DNA from: Pseudomonadota bacterium | Lineage (GTDB): Bacteria > Pseudomonadota > Alphaproteobacteria > Sphingomonadales > Sphingomonadaceae | Reading direction: 5' to 3' | DNA: 14,242 nucleotides | Assembly (NCBI GenBank): GCA_023416515.1 | Contig: JAEZHP010000102.1 | Coordinates: forward strand, 1-14,242 | Shown: positions 4,843 to 12,205 of the stretch, one piece after another | How positions within the stretch are numbered: position 1 is the first letter of the stretch | Layout of the letters: each line of letters begins with the position of its first letter | Notes under the pieces: generated by a model | Told to the model about the DNA's origin: nothing | The model's input: the letters and a program-made list of their open reading frames with translations, nothing else | Databases searched by the model: none | Translations under genes and position numbers: made by a program

Positions 4843-6030
4843 ATGCGGGTGCTGACCCTCTCGACACTCTATCCGAACGCCCACCAGCCCACGCTGGGCC
4901 TGTTCGTCGAGCGCCAGACGCAAGGGCTCGCGGCCCGCGTGGACGTGGAAGTCCAGGTGGTTTCGCCAATTGGTCTGCCCTGGTGGCCGCTCTCGCTTCA
5001 CCCGCATTACCGGCCGCTGACCCGCCTGCCTGGGCGCGAGACCTGGCGCGGCCTCGATGTGCGCCGGCCCCGCTTCACGGTCTGGCCCGGCGGCGGGGCC
5101 CGCCTCGCGGCCAAGGAGCTGGCACGCGCGGTCGGATGGGGACTCAACAACGCCGACTTGGATTTCGACGTGATCGACGCGGAGTTCTTCTGGCCGGACG
5201 GGGTCGCGGCGATGCACCTGGCGAGGCAGTTCAACCGGCCCTTCTCGATCAAGGCGCGGGGCAGCGACATCTATTATTGGGGCGACCGGCCGGGCATTCG
5301 CGAGCAGATCCTGGAAGCCGCGCAGGCGGCGGACGGGCTTCTCGCGGTGAGCGACTCCCTCAGGGACGAGATGATCGCGCGCGGCATGCCCGCCGACAAG
5401 ATCAAGGTCCATCACACCGGTGTCGATCTCGACCTCTACCGGCCCGTCGACCGCAGCGCGGCCAAGGCGGCGCTCGGGTTCGACGGGCCGCTGCTGGCGA
5501 CGGTGGGAGCGCTGATCGAGCGCAAGGGACAGAGCTTCGCGCTCAATGCGCTTGCGCGGCTGCCGGGGGCGACCCTGCTGGTGATCGGCGACGGCCCCGA
5601 CCGGACTGCGCTCGAGCGGCAGGCCGAGCGGCTGGGCATTTCGGGGCGGGTCCGCTTCCTCGGCGCACGGCCTCCCGAGGAGGTGGCGCAACTGGTTGCC
5701 GCGGCGGACGTGATGATCCTGCCGACGCGCGCAGAAGGGATCGCCAATGCTTGGGTCGAGGCGCTCGCCTGCGGAACGCCGGTCGTGACCTGCGACGCCG
5801 GAGGAGCGCGCGAGGTGATCGACTCGCTCGCCGCGGGCCGGGTGGTGGCGCGCGATGCCGAGGCGCTCGCCGAGGGGGTGCGGCAGGTGCTGACCCATGC
5901 TCCCGAGGCTGCGGAGGTGCGGCGCTCGGCGGAACGGTTCAGCTGGGAGCGGAATGCCGAGGAGCTGGAGGCGCACCTGCGGTCGCTTCTCCCCTCCCGC
6001 TCGCGGGAGAGGAAGGTCAGAGCGGCATAA
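4843..6030 (+). CDS. Family 4 glycosyltransferase (GT-B fold)
   Basis: A 395-residue retaining GT-B glycosyltransferase that moves a sugar from a nucleotide-sugar to a glycan, lipid or polysaccharide acceptor at the cytoplasmic side. The N-terminal acceptor domain (1-195) begins MRVLTLSTLYPN and includes HQPTLGLFVERQ. The donor domain begins near VGALIERKGQ (221-230) and holds VIGDGPDR (247-254), VRFLGARPPEEV (270-281) and an E-x7-E motif in AEGIANAWVEALACGTPVV with E298 and E306. No membrane segment is visible. The donor sugar and acceptor cannot be read from sequence. The last 15 or so residues (SLLPSRSRERKVRAA) come from a palindromic repeat and look non-homologous. AAGG eight bases upstream is a modest ribosome-binding site. 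It stands alone, so capsule, exopolysaccharide and lipopolysaccharide roles are all open. Confidence 0.87.
   Translation: MRVLTLSTLYPNAHQPTLGLFVERQTQGLAARVDVEVQVVSPIGLPWWPLSLHPHYRPLTRLPGRETWRGLDVRRPRFTVWPGGGARLAAKELARAVGWGLNNADLDFDVIDAEFFWPDGVAAMHLARQFNRPFSIKARGSDIYYWGDRPGIREQILEAAQAADGLLAVSDSLRDEMIARGMPADKIKVHHTGVDLDLYRPVDRSAAKAALGFDGPLLATVGALIERKGQSFALNALARLPGATLLVIGDGPDRTALERQAERLGISGRVRFLGARPPEEVAQLVAAADVMILPTRAEGIANAWVEALACGTPVVTCDAGGAREVIDSLAAGRVVARDAEALAEGVRQVLTHAPEAAEVRRSAERFSWERNAEELEAHLRSLLPSRSRERKVRAA
5989..6012. repeat. Palindromic element at the glycosyltransferase 3' end, possible bidirectional terminator
   Basis: CTCCCG (5994-5999) pairs with CGGGAG (6004-6009) around CTCG, with further partial pairing outside (CC/GG and T/A). 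The sequence resembles dispersed CCTCCCGC...GCGGGAG hairpins common in alphaproteobacterial spacers. Here it lies inside the last codons of the glycosyltransferase gene, just beyond the stop of the convergent Mth938-domain gene. Confidence 0.5.
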
Positions 6031-6391
6031 GCGCCGCGGCGATCCAGCGTTCCTCGGCGCGCAGCACGGCCCAGGTGCGGGCGGCGGCGCGGCTGTCCAT
6101 CGCCTCGAGGCCGATTCCGCGCTCCTCGAGAGCCCGAACGAGCGAGCGGGGCGGATGAGTCAGGGTCGGGCCGGTGCCGAGCAGGATGAATTCCGGCTTC
6201 GGTTCGAGCGCGAGCACGGCCTCGACATGATCGATCGCAAGATCGCCGATCGCGGGCGGATCCCAGGCGGTGGCCTGCTCGGGCGTCAGAAGGACGCTTC
6301 GGAAGCGAGTCCCGTCGACCACGAACTGCCCGTCGGCGAAGCCGCGGACCAGCGGCCCGCCGCGCGCCTGGGCCGGGTCAAACCTTGGCAC
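6017..6391 (-). CDS. Mth938-like domain protein (DUF498 family)
   Basis: A 124-residue cytoplasmic protein of the Mth938/NDUFAF3-like family. The conserved centre is FVVDGTRFRSVLLTPE (23-38) followed by PEFILLGTGPTLTHPP (66-81), typical of the family. The mitochondrial relative helps assemble respiratory complex I, but the bacterial role is not established. The gene overlaps the end of secF by 14 bases and starts with GTG, supported by GGAG about five bases upstream, so it appears translationally coupled to the Sec operon. This position after secF recurs in alphaproteobacteria to my knowledge. Its stop codon lies inside the convergent glycosyltransferase gene (14-base overlap). Confidence 0.85.
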   Translation of the reverse strand: MPRFDPAQARGGPLVRGFADGQFVVDGTRFRSVLLTPEQATAWDPPAIGDLAIDHVEAVLALEPKPEFILLGTGPTLTHPPRSLVRALEERGIGLEAMDSRAAARTWAVLRAEERWIAAALMPL

Positions 6392-7385
6392 CGTCTCCGC
6401 CCTCGCCGGCCCGCTTCGCGACTCGTTCGGCCGTGCCGGTGTCGCCCTTCGGAACGAAGCTGTCGCCGGTCATGCGGGCCCAGACCAGGACCGGCGACGA
6501 GACGTAGATGGACGAATAGGTTCCGACGAAGATACCGACGAAGATCGCAGCGGTGAGGCCGAAGATGACCTCGGGGCCGATCAGCAGCAGCGCCAGCAGC
6601 GCCATCAGGATCGACAGCGAAGTGACGATCGTGCGCGACAGCGTCTCATTGAGCGAGAGGTTGAGAAGCGGCACGATATCCATCTTCCGGAATTTTCGGA
6701 GATTCTCTCGGATTCGGTCGTAGATGACGACGGTGTCGTTGAGCGAGTAGCCGACGATGGTGAGAATGGCCGCGACGACGTTGAGGTTGAATTCGAGCCG
6801 GGTGAGCGAGAAGAAGCCCATCGTCATCGCGACGTCGTGCGCAAGGGTCAGCAGTGCGCCGACGCCGAATTGCCATTCGAAGCGGAACCAGATGTAGAGA
6901 GCGATGCCGAGCATCGCGAGGGCGACCGCGATCGAGCCGGATCTGAACAGCTCACCCGACACGCGCCGCGAGACGGTGTCGACCGAGAGCACCGTCGCTC
7001 CGGGATAATTGTTCTCGATGACTCCTCGGACTTCGGTGGCGATGCGGTTGGCGGCGCCCTCCTCGCCTTCCGGCAGCGGCAGGCGAATCAGGATTTCCGG
7101 TCGCGCGGCCTGGCCGGGGAGCGCGGCTCCGCGGCTCTCCTGGATGACGGCCTCGCCGACGTCGAGCGCCTGCAAGCGGTCGCGAAGCTGGTCGAGCGGG
7201 GGCGACTCGTTGAAGGCGACCCGGATCGACTGGCCGCCGATGAAATCGACGCCGAGGTTGAGACCGCGGACCCCGACCAGGACGACGGCCGCGATGGTGA
7301 GAAGCGTCGACAGCACGAGGGCGATGGTCCGCCACCTCATGAAATCGATGTTGGTGTTGTCCGGGACGAGCTTCAAAAGCCGCAT
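6378..7385 (-). CDS. secF: Protein translocase subunit SecF
   Basis: Inner-membrane RND-like subunit (335 residues) that works with SecD to use the proton motive force late in Sec-dependent export. The first membrane segment is about residues 20-38, followed by the SecF signature LGVDFIGGQ (44-52). A periplasmic domain (about 55-150) precedes five more membrane segments, with the conserved VGYSLNDTVVIYDRIREN block. The C-terminal tail is charged. The ATG has AAGGA eight bases upstream and lies 23 bases after the secD stop, in the standard secD-secF order. Length is close to E. coli SecF (323). Confidence 0.97.
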   Translation of the reverse strand: MRLLKLVPDNTNIDFMRWRTIALVLSTLLTIAAVVLVGVRGLNLGVDFIGGQSIRVAFNESPPLDQLRDRLQALDVGEAVIQESRGAALPGQAARPEILIRLPLPEGEEGAANRIATEVRGVIENNYPGATVLSVDTVSRRVSGELFRSGSIAVALAMLGIALYIWFRFEWQFGVGALLTLAHDVAMTMGFFSLTRLEFNLNVVAAILTIVGYSLNDTVVIYDRIRENLRKFRKMDIVPLLNLSLNETLSRTIVTSLSILMALLALLLIGPEVIFGLTAAIFVGIFVGTYSSIYVSSPVLVWARMTGDSFVPKGDTGTAERVAKRAGEGGDGAKV

Positions 7386-7408
7386 GGTCTTATTCCTTCA
7401 GGCGCTCG

Positions 7409-8980
7409 TCAGATGTGCAGCTCTTTGGGCCGTGCGCGACGGACCCAGAGGGCGACGAACATTCGGGTGACGTTCACCGCGGTAAAGACCGAGGTGATGA
7501 TGCCGATCATCAGCACGACCGCGAAGCCGCGGATCGGGCCCGAGCCGAAGAAGAACATCAGCACGGCAGCGATGGTGTTGGTGATGTTGGCGTCGAAAAT
7601 CGCGGTCGAAGCCTCGCGATAGCCGGATTCGAGCGCGTCGAGCAGCCTTCGCCCTCGTCTCTGCTCCTCGCGGATTCGCTCGTTGATCAGCACGTTGGCG
7701 TCGACCGCCGCACCGATCGTCAAAACGAAACCGGCGATGCCCGGCAAGGTCAGAGTCGCATTGAACAAGGCCATGATGCCGAGGATCATCAGAGCGTTCA
7801 GCGTAAGGCCGATCGTCGCATAGATGCCGAAGCGGCCGTAGGTGGCGATCATGAACAGGATCACGGCGAGGGTCGCGACGACGCTTGCGATCACTCCAAG
7901 GCGGATGGAGTCGCGGCCTAGGTCGGGACCGACGGTGCGCTCCTCGACGACCCGAAGCTCGACCGGAAGGCGGCCCGAGCGAAGTGAAATGGCGAGCTGG
8001 TTGGCGCTCTCGACGGTGAAGCTGCCGGTGATCTGGGCGGTTCCGCCGAGGATCGGCTCCTGGATGACCGGCGCCGACAGGACGACATTGTCGAGGATGA
8101 TCGCGAACGGTCGGCCGACATTCTGCTGGGTGGCGCGCGCGAAACGCTGGCCGCCGGCGCCGTCGAAGCGGATGGTGACGACGGGAACGCCAGACTGCTG
8201 GTGGAACGCCTGCTGGGCATCGGCGACCTGGTCGCCAGTGACGATCGCGCGGCGCTCGACCGCGATGCGGCCGCCGCCTTCCATCGGCAGAATCTGGGCG
8301 CCGACCGGTGCACGGCCGGCATTGAGCTGGTCCTCGGTGACCCCCTGCGCGACCATCTTGAACTCGAGACGGGCCGTGCGGCCGATCAGGTTCTTGAGCT
8401 GCTCGGGGTCCTGAAGGCCGGGGACCTGGACGACGATCCGGCTCCGGCCCTCGCGGATGATCGTCGGCTCGAGCGTTCCGAGCGCGTTGATGCGCCGGTC
8501 GATCACTTCGCGGGCGACTTCCATCGCGCTGTCGATCGCGGCTGCCTGGCCGGCATCGGTGGGGCTGATGACGACGCGATTGCCTTCGGTGGAAATGTTC
8601 CACTCGGAGGCACCGGCGATCGTCGGCTGGGTCTGGCGCCGGAGGAGGTCCGCGGCCTGGCCCGTCTGGGCGGCGTTGCGAACCACGAAGCTGAGTTGGT
8701 TGTTCGCCGTCGACAGCTCGCCGAACTGGATATTGTTGCTTCGCATCTCACGGCGAACCGTGTCCTCGAGAGCTTCCAGCCGCTGCTGGTTTAGCGACGA
8801 GGTGTCGGCTTCGAGGAGGAGATGGCTTCCGCCGGCGAGGTCGAGGCCGAGATTGATCTTCGGCGCCCACGATATTTGGTTGTAGAGGTTCGCCGGGAGC
8901 AGGCTCGGAACCGCAAGCAGAACGCCGATCACGCAGATCAGCGAAATTCCCCAGATTTGCCAGCGCGCGAAGTTCAGCAT
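7409..8980 (-). CDS. secD: Protein translocase subunit SecD
   Basis: Inner-membrane subunit (523 residues) partnering SecF in the SecDF-YajC complex. The first membrane segment is residues 8-27, then the SecD signature LGLDLAGGSHLLLE (44-57). The large periplasmic region (about 60-355) includes the P1 head, with the strand-rich IVVQVPGLQDPEQL (182-195). Five C-terminal membrane segments follow (about 361-512), with DANVLINERIREE (427-439) and FDANITNTI (462-470) conserved in proton-driven SecD. The gene begins four bases after the yajC stop with no strong ribosome-binding site, suggesting coupling. Shorter than E. coli SecD (615), as is usual for alphaproteobacteria. Confidence 0.97.
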   Translation of the reverse strand: MLNFARWQIWGISLICVIGVLLAVPSLLPANLYNQISWAPKINLGLDLAGGSHLLLEADTSSLNQQRLEALEDTVRREMRSNNIQFGELSTANNQLSFVVRNAAQTGQAADLLRRQTQPTIAGASEWNISTEGNRVVISPTDAGQAAAIDSAMEVAREVIDRRINALGTLEPTIIREGRSRIVVQVPGLQDPEQLKNLIGRTARLEFKMVAQGVTEDQLNAGRAPVGAQILPMEGGGRIAVERRAIVTGDQVADAQQAFHQQSGVPVVTIRFDGAGGQRFARATQQNVGRPFAIILDNVVLSAPVIQEPILGGTAQITGSFTVESANQLAISLRSGRLPVELRVVEERTVGPDLGRDSIRLGVIASVVATLAVILFMIATYGRFGIYATIGLTLNALMILGIMALFNATLTLPGIAGFVLTIGAAVDANVLINERIREEQRRGRRLLDALESGYREASTAIFDANITNTIAAVLMFFFGSGPIRGFAVVLMIGIITSVFTAVNVTRMFVALWVRRARPKELHI

Positions 8981-8984
8981 CGGA

Positions 8985-9320
8985 TCAGTCGTTCGCAGGC
9001 TTGGCGCCGTGGGGGCGCACTTCGCTCAGCATGCCCTTGACGACACGCACTCGGACGTTGGGGGCAAGCTCGACTTCCACTTCGGCGTCTTCGACCTTGG
9101 TGACCTTGCCGATGAGTCCGCCGGTGGTGACGATGGTGTCGCGCACCTTCACCGCGGTGATCATCGCCTGGTGCTGCTTCATCCGGCGCTGCTGCGGGCG
9201 AATGAGCAGGAAATAGAAGATCACGAAGATCAGCAGCAGCGGGATGATTCCGGTGAAAAATTCCATTCCACCGGATGCAGGGGCGCTGCCTGCTTGAGCG
9301 TAAGCTGGAGATTCGAACAT
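8985..9320 (-). CDS. yajC: Preprotein translocase accessory subunit YajC
   Basis: A 111-residue single-pass inner-membrane protein associated with SecDF. A short N-terminal part rich in Ala and Gly precedes a hydrophobic segment (about 21-40, FFTGIIPLLLIFVIFYFLLI), then the family signature RPQQRRMKQHQ and a soluble C-terminal domain with DTIVTTGGLIGKV. The ATG is preceded by AGGG five to six bases upstream. It is the first gene of the yajC-secD-secF-Mth938 operon. I see no clear promoter in the 127-base spacer to the divergent monooxygenase-fold gene. Confidence 0.95.
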   Translation of the reverse strand: MFESPAYAQAGSAPASGGMEFFTGIIPLLLIFVIFYFLLIRPQQRRMKQHQAMITAVKVRDTIVTTGGLIGKVTKVEDAEVEVELAPNVRVRVVKGMLSEVRPHGAKPAND

Positions 9321-9396
9321 CTTGCCCTAACCTGGAATAGGAGCAGACAAGCGCAAGGCGCGCTCGCTCCCGAAGGCCGTGGCGGTTATCATGGGG

Positions 9397-9417
9397 TTGG
9401 CCACTTGCCAAGGCAAG
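9397..9417. promoter_or_regulatory. Overlapping inverted repeats in the yajC/monooxygenase-fold spacer
   Basis: CTTGCC-AA-GGCAAG (9404-9417) is a six-base perfect dyad, and an overlapping dyad TTGGC-N5-GCCAA (9397-9411) shares its left arm. Two competing stems 30-50 bases before a start codon could be an operator or a small leader structure, or chance in GC-rich DNA. Confidence 0.22.
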
Positions 9418-9447
9418 GCGGCCGGGGGTGCAAATCGAGGGGCGCGG

Positions 9448-9750
9448 ATGATCATCGTGATGGGGACGGCGCGGTTTGAAGACGGCGAAATCGACCGGCT
9501 GCAGGATCGGCTGGCGGCGTTCGTCGACAAGGTCCGGCTGCGCGAGGGCTGCATCTCATACAGCTACGCCCGCGACTTCAACGACCCCGACCTCGTCCAC
9601 GTCATCGAGCAATGGAGCGATCATTCGGCGATCGATGCGCACATGAGCGACATCGGCGACCTCATGGACGCGCTCGGCGGAGCAAGGATCGATAAGCTCT
9701 GCGTCGCCTCTTATGCGGCAGAGCGTAAGCGCACCCTCATCGGCGAATGA
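9448..9750 (+). CDS. Antibiotic biosynthesis monooxygenase (ABM) domain protein
   Basis: A 100-residue single-domain protein of the ABM dimeric alpha/beta barrel fold, which includes quinol monooxygenases such as YgiN and haem-degrading enzymes. The recognisable core is EGCISYSYARDFNDPDLV (33-50) followed by EQWSDHSAIDAHM (54-66), where the family has its E-x-W-x-D/S-x2-A-hydrophobic-x2-H pattern. The ATG at 9448 has GAGGGG about seven bases upstream; a longer reading from 9379 would add residues with no family similarity. The substrate is unknown, and many members of the family are not proven enzymes. It converges on the thioesterase gene with a seven-base gap. Confidence 0.82.
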   Translation: MIIVMGTARFEDGEIDRLQDRLAAFVDKVRLREGCISYSYARDFNDPDLVHVIEQWSDHSAIDAHMSDIGDLMDALGGARIDKLCVASYAAERKRTLIGE

Positions 9751-9757
9751 GCCGGGG

Positions 9758-10234
9758 CTAGCGCTTCCCTAGGATGATCAGTGTCGACGTGCCGTGGGCG
9801 AGCAGCTTGCCCTCGGAGGAGCGGAGATAGGCCTCGGCGGTCGCGATCTGGCGGCCTCGGCTCAGCACACGGCCTTCGCAGCGGACGATACCGTCGCTCG
9901 GCACCGGGCGGACCATGTTCGCCTTCGTCTCCACGGTGGTGTAGCCGACGCCGGCGTCGAGCTCGGTGTGGACCGCGCAGCCGGCGGCGCTGTCGATCAG
10001 TGTGAGCGCGAAGCCGCCATGGACGCTTCCGAGAGGATTGTAGAGTTGGGGCCCCGGCCGTCCTTCGAACACCGCCCGGCCAGGTTCGACCTCGACCAGA
10101 AACATTCCCATCGCCTGACTGATCGGCGGCGCGGGAAGCTCACCCGCGATCATCGCCCGGAGAAGCTCGATCCCGCTCATCGCCTCGAACTGTTCGCGGG
10201 AGGCAAGACCGTAACGCCGCTCGACATCGGCCAT
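9758..10234 (-). CDS. PaaI-like hotdog-fold thioesterase
   Basis: A 158-residue hotdog-fold acyl-CoA thioesterase of the PaaI/YbgC-related group. The family motif NPLGSVHGGFALTLIDSAAG (66-85) is complete, with HGG at 72-74 and the acidic residue D81 on the central helix, followed by TTVETKANMVRPVP and a C-terminal strand ending TSTLIIL. Substrate could be an aryl-CoA or a medium-chain acyl-CoA; there are no phenylacetate-pathway neighbours to support a PaaI role in the strict sense. The ATG has GGAG eight bases upstream. A 17-base perfect dyad lies just before the ribosome-binding site, suggesting repression by a dimeric regulator not in the window. Confidence 0.85.
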   Translation of the reverse strand: MADVERRYGLASREQFEAMSGIELLRAMIAGELPAPPISQAMGMFLVEVEPGRAVFEGRPGPQLYNPLGSVHGGFALTLIDSAAGCAVHTELDAGVGYTTVETKANMVRPVPSDGIVRCEGRVLSRGRQIATAEAYLRSSEGKLLAHGTSTLIILGKR

Positions 10235-10251
10235 GGTGAAAACTCCACGTC

Positions 10252-10268
10252 AGTTGCGGTTTGCAACT
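10252..10268 (-). promoter_or_regulatory. Putative operator dyad upstream of the thioesterase gene
   Basis: AGTTGCGGTTTGCAACT has two exact six-base arms around five bases, placed 18-34 bases before the thioesterase start. Size and symmetry fit a MarR- or TetR-type dimer site. The regulator is not identified, and no matching copy was seen elsewhere in the window. Confidence 0.4.
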
Positions 10269-10307
10269 AACCTCAGGCTTTCCGCCAAGTCAATGAAGGG
10301 AGGAAAA

Positions 10308-10384
10308 TGGTCGGAGCGACAGGATTCGAACCTGCGACCCCCACACCCCCAGTGTGATGCGCTACCAGGCTGCGCTACGCTCCG
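10308..10384 (-). tRNA. tRNA-Pro, anticodon GGG
   Basis: A complete 77-base cloverleaf with encoded CCA. Acceptor CGGAGCG/CGCTCCG with discriminator A; D arm GCGC/GCGC with loop AGCCTGGTA; anticodon stem TCACA/TGTGG (one wobble) with loop CTGGGGG, placing GGG at 10348-10350 on the complement; T arm GCAGG/CCTGT with TTCGAAT. It decodes CCC and CCU proline codons. The three bases before the 5' end (GGT) could pair with the terminal ACC, extending the acceptor stem in the precursor. Confidence 0.97.
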
Positions 10385-10430
10385 ACCGAAGCGGCGCATT
10401 TAGGCAAGGCCGGCGGCGAAGGCAATGCCG

Positions 10431-12116
10431 TCAAGCCGCTTCTGTCGTCCCCCGCTCCGCTCTCAACAATGTGCCGTAGAATCGGCCGAGGACGATCATC
10501 GCCGCGCCGAGGCCGAAGAAGGAGAGGATTCGAAGCACGCCTTCGAGCGCGGCGGCGTCGATCAGGAACAGCTTGAGCACCGTCAGAGTCAGCAGGACGA
10601 GACCGGCGACTCGGGTGGTTCGCTCCTTCAACGCCATGCCGGCGGTGATGAAGGCGATCGACAGGACCAGCCAGGCGATCGACAGCATCTCCCAGCCGAC
10701 GAGGTCGGCCGCCGCGAAGGCGAGAAGCCCGGCAGCAGTGGTCGCCGGGATGAGGGACGGCAGGTCAACCTCATGGTGCGGGCGGCGGTCGCGGGTGCGC
10801 GCCCAGATGAGCAGGACGGGACCGAGCGCGAGCAGGGCGAGAAGTATGCCCCAGCCGGCGACGGCCAGCCGCTCCGGCTCCATCGCGCGCATGATCGTCA
10901 TCGGTGCGGCAATGCCGGCGCAGGCGAGCGCAGCCCAGAAGCGGCTGTTCCGCTCGATCGCCAGAGCGAGCCCGCCACCTCCGAACAGCAAGGTCAGGGC
11001 GGCAGCGGCGGGGGCGAGCCACGAATCGTCGTCCATCAGCGATTTGACCGGGATCAGGAGCAGGCCGAGCGCGAGGACGATGAAGGGCAGGACCGGGGGA
11101 TGATCGCGGAGCCGGGCGAAGGCGATCGATGCGGCCGCAATGACGACGAACAACAGCCAGCCGACCCCGCCGACATCATGGCGGGCGGTCAGGATGGCGA
11201 GGAGCAATGCGGCGATCGCGAGCGGCTGAAGCCAGGGAAGCGCGGCGCCCGCCGCACGGACCCAGCCGGAGATCAGCGCCAGGGCCAGGATGAAGAAGCC
11301 GGCGGCGATGGCGTCCTCTGCGCTGCCGAACAGCATCCAGGCCGCCCAGCCGTAGCTGGCCAGCACCGCCACCCCGGCGAGCCAGCCCCAGCCGCGCCGC
11401 CAGGCGATCGCGAACACCGCCGCGTCGAGCAAGGCGAGATAGGCGAGGAGAAGCAGCTTGTCGGTGTCGGGATCGCCGACCAGCCAGGGCGTGAGGAAGC
11501 CGCCGATGAGGCCAAGGGCCGCGGTGCCGACGCCGTGGCGAAGCGACAGGCCGAGCGCCCCGACGGTGATCGCAAGCATAAGCACCGACGCCGTCTTGAG
11601 GCCGATGAAGCCGTAGAGAATGTAGCTTCCGTAAACCGTGGCGTAGAGCACGGCGAGGCCTGCACCGACCAGGGCCTGCGAGATTCGCGGATCGTCGATC
11701 CAGCGGTTGGTGAGGCGCGCGGTTTCGCCCAGGGCGAGCAAGGCAAAGCCGAACGCCGCAGCGGCGACCATTCGCAGTTCCGGGGTGATCAGGCCGACGT
11801 CGATCGCGAAACGGATCAGGAAGATCGCCGCGGTGACGAGCGCGATCGCCCCGACCCAGATCAGGAGGCGCCCGCCGATCAGGCTTTCGAACAGGTTGGC
11901 GAAGGAGACCGGGAGCGGACCGGAAGGCGCCGGGGCGCTCGAAGGAGCGGCGCCATCGGCGCGCCCGCCCTCGACCTTGTGCAGCTCAGCCGCCGGCGCG
12001 GTGACGCCGGGGCCGATCTTCCGCTCCAGCGCCTCGATCCGCGCGGCCAGGGCGCGATTGGAGACGAAGAGCGCGATCAGGCCGATCAGTAACAGGCCGA
12101 CGAGAAGCTCAAGCAC
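10431..12116 (-). CDS. DUF2339 multi-spanning membrane protein
   Basis: A 561-residue integral inner-membrane protein of unknown function. An N-terminal membrane segment (1-18) is followed by a short coiled stretch (ALAARIEALERKI, 22-34) and an Ala/Pro linker (37-70). The family core then begins at FESLIGGRLLIWVGAIAL (76-93) and continues with IGGFLTPWLV in a run of many hydrophobic helices to residue 555. The C-terminal block LKLFLIDAAALEGVLRILSFFGLG is typical of DUF2339. Members I recall are often 700-1000 residues, so this copy looks short in its middle, though the frame is intact and both ends match the family. The start is GTG with a weak ribosome-binding site. No transport or enzyme motif is recognisable. 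Confidence 0.78.
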   Translation of the reverse strand: MLELLVGLLLIGLIALFVSNRALAARIEALERKIGPGVTAPAAELHKVEGGRADGAAPSSAPAPSGPLPVSFANLFESLIGGRLLIWVGAIALVTAAIFLIRFAIDVGLITPELRMVAAAAFGFALLALGETARLTNRWIDDPRISQALVGAGLAVLYATVYGSYILYGFIGLKTASVLMLAITVGALGLSLRHGVGTAALGLIGGFLTPWLVGDPDTDKLLLLAYLALLDAAVFAIAWRRGWGWLAGVAVLASYGWAAWMLFGSAEDAIAAGFFILALALISGWVRAAGAALPWLQPLAIAALLLAILTARHDVGGVGWLLFVVIAAASIAFARLRDHPPVLPFIVLALGLLLIPVKSLMDDDSWLAPAAAALTLLFGGGGLALAIERNSRFWAALACAGIAAPMTIMRAMEPERLAVAGWGILLALLALGPVLLIWARTRDRRPHHEVDLPSLIPATTAAGLLAFAAADLVGWEMLSIAWLVLSIAFITAGMALKERTTRVAGLVLLTLTVLKLFLIDAAALEGVLRILSFFGLGAAMIVLGRFYGTLLRAERGTTEAA

Positions 12117-12148
12117 GAGCGCTGCTTAGCGGCGGCTTTTCACGCTGT

Positions 12149-12180
12149 CATTGGAAAGCGCGTGCCTGCTCACCTACGTA
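12149..12180 (+). promoter_or_regulatory. Possible heat-shock-type promoter of hslV
   Basis: CATTGGAAA (12149-12157) resembles the sigma-32 -35 element CTTGAAA, and CACCTACGT (12171-12179) loosely resembles an alphaproteobacterial sigma-32 -10 (C-C/T-TAT-like), with 16 bases from the end of TTGGAA to CCTACG. HslV belongs to the sigma-32 regulon in many bacteria, which is the main reason for proposing it. The match is weak. Confidence 0.3.
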
Positions 12181-12205
12181 GAGGAAGAGCGAGGAGTGAA
12201 TTCAC

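Noticed and set aside
4810..5976. Long open frame opposite the glycosyltransferase
   Set aside because: Arg/Pro/His-rich translation without domains; the plus strand has clear GT-B motifs and a plausible start.
6270..7622. Long open frame opposite secF
   Set aside because: Antisense shadow of a GC-rich membrane protein gene; charged low-complexity translation, no recognisable motif, and SecF on the other strand is certain.
9379..9447. Longer N-terminus for the monooxygenase-fold protein
   Set aside because: The 23 extra residues have no family similarity and overlap inverted repeats; the ATG at 9448 has a good ribosome-binding site and starts at the first strand.
10308..10384. tRNA-Pro as an integration site for a mobile element
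   Set aside because: No integrase gene, no repeated copy of the tRNA 3' end and ordinary chromosomal genes on both sides.
10425..12092. A 555-codon open frame opposite the DUF2339 gene
   Set aside because: Its translation is rich in Asp, Glu, Gly, Arg and Gln with no domain, as expected from the complement of a hydrophobic GC-rich membrane protein gene. The minus-strand frame has recognisable family blocks.
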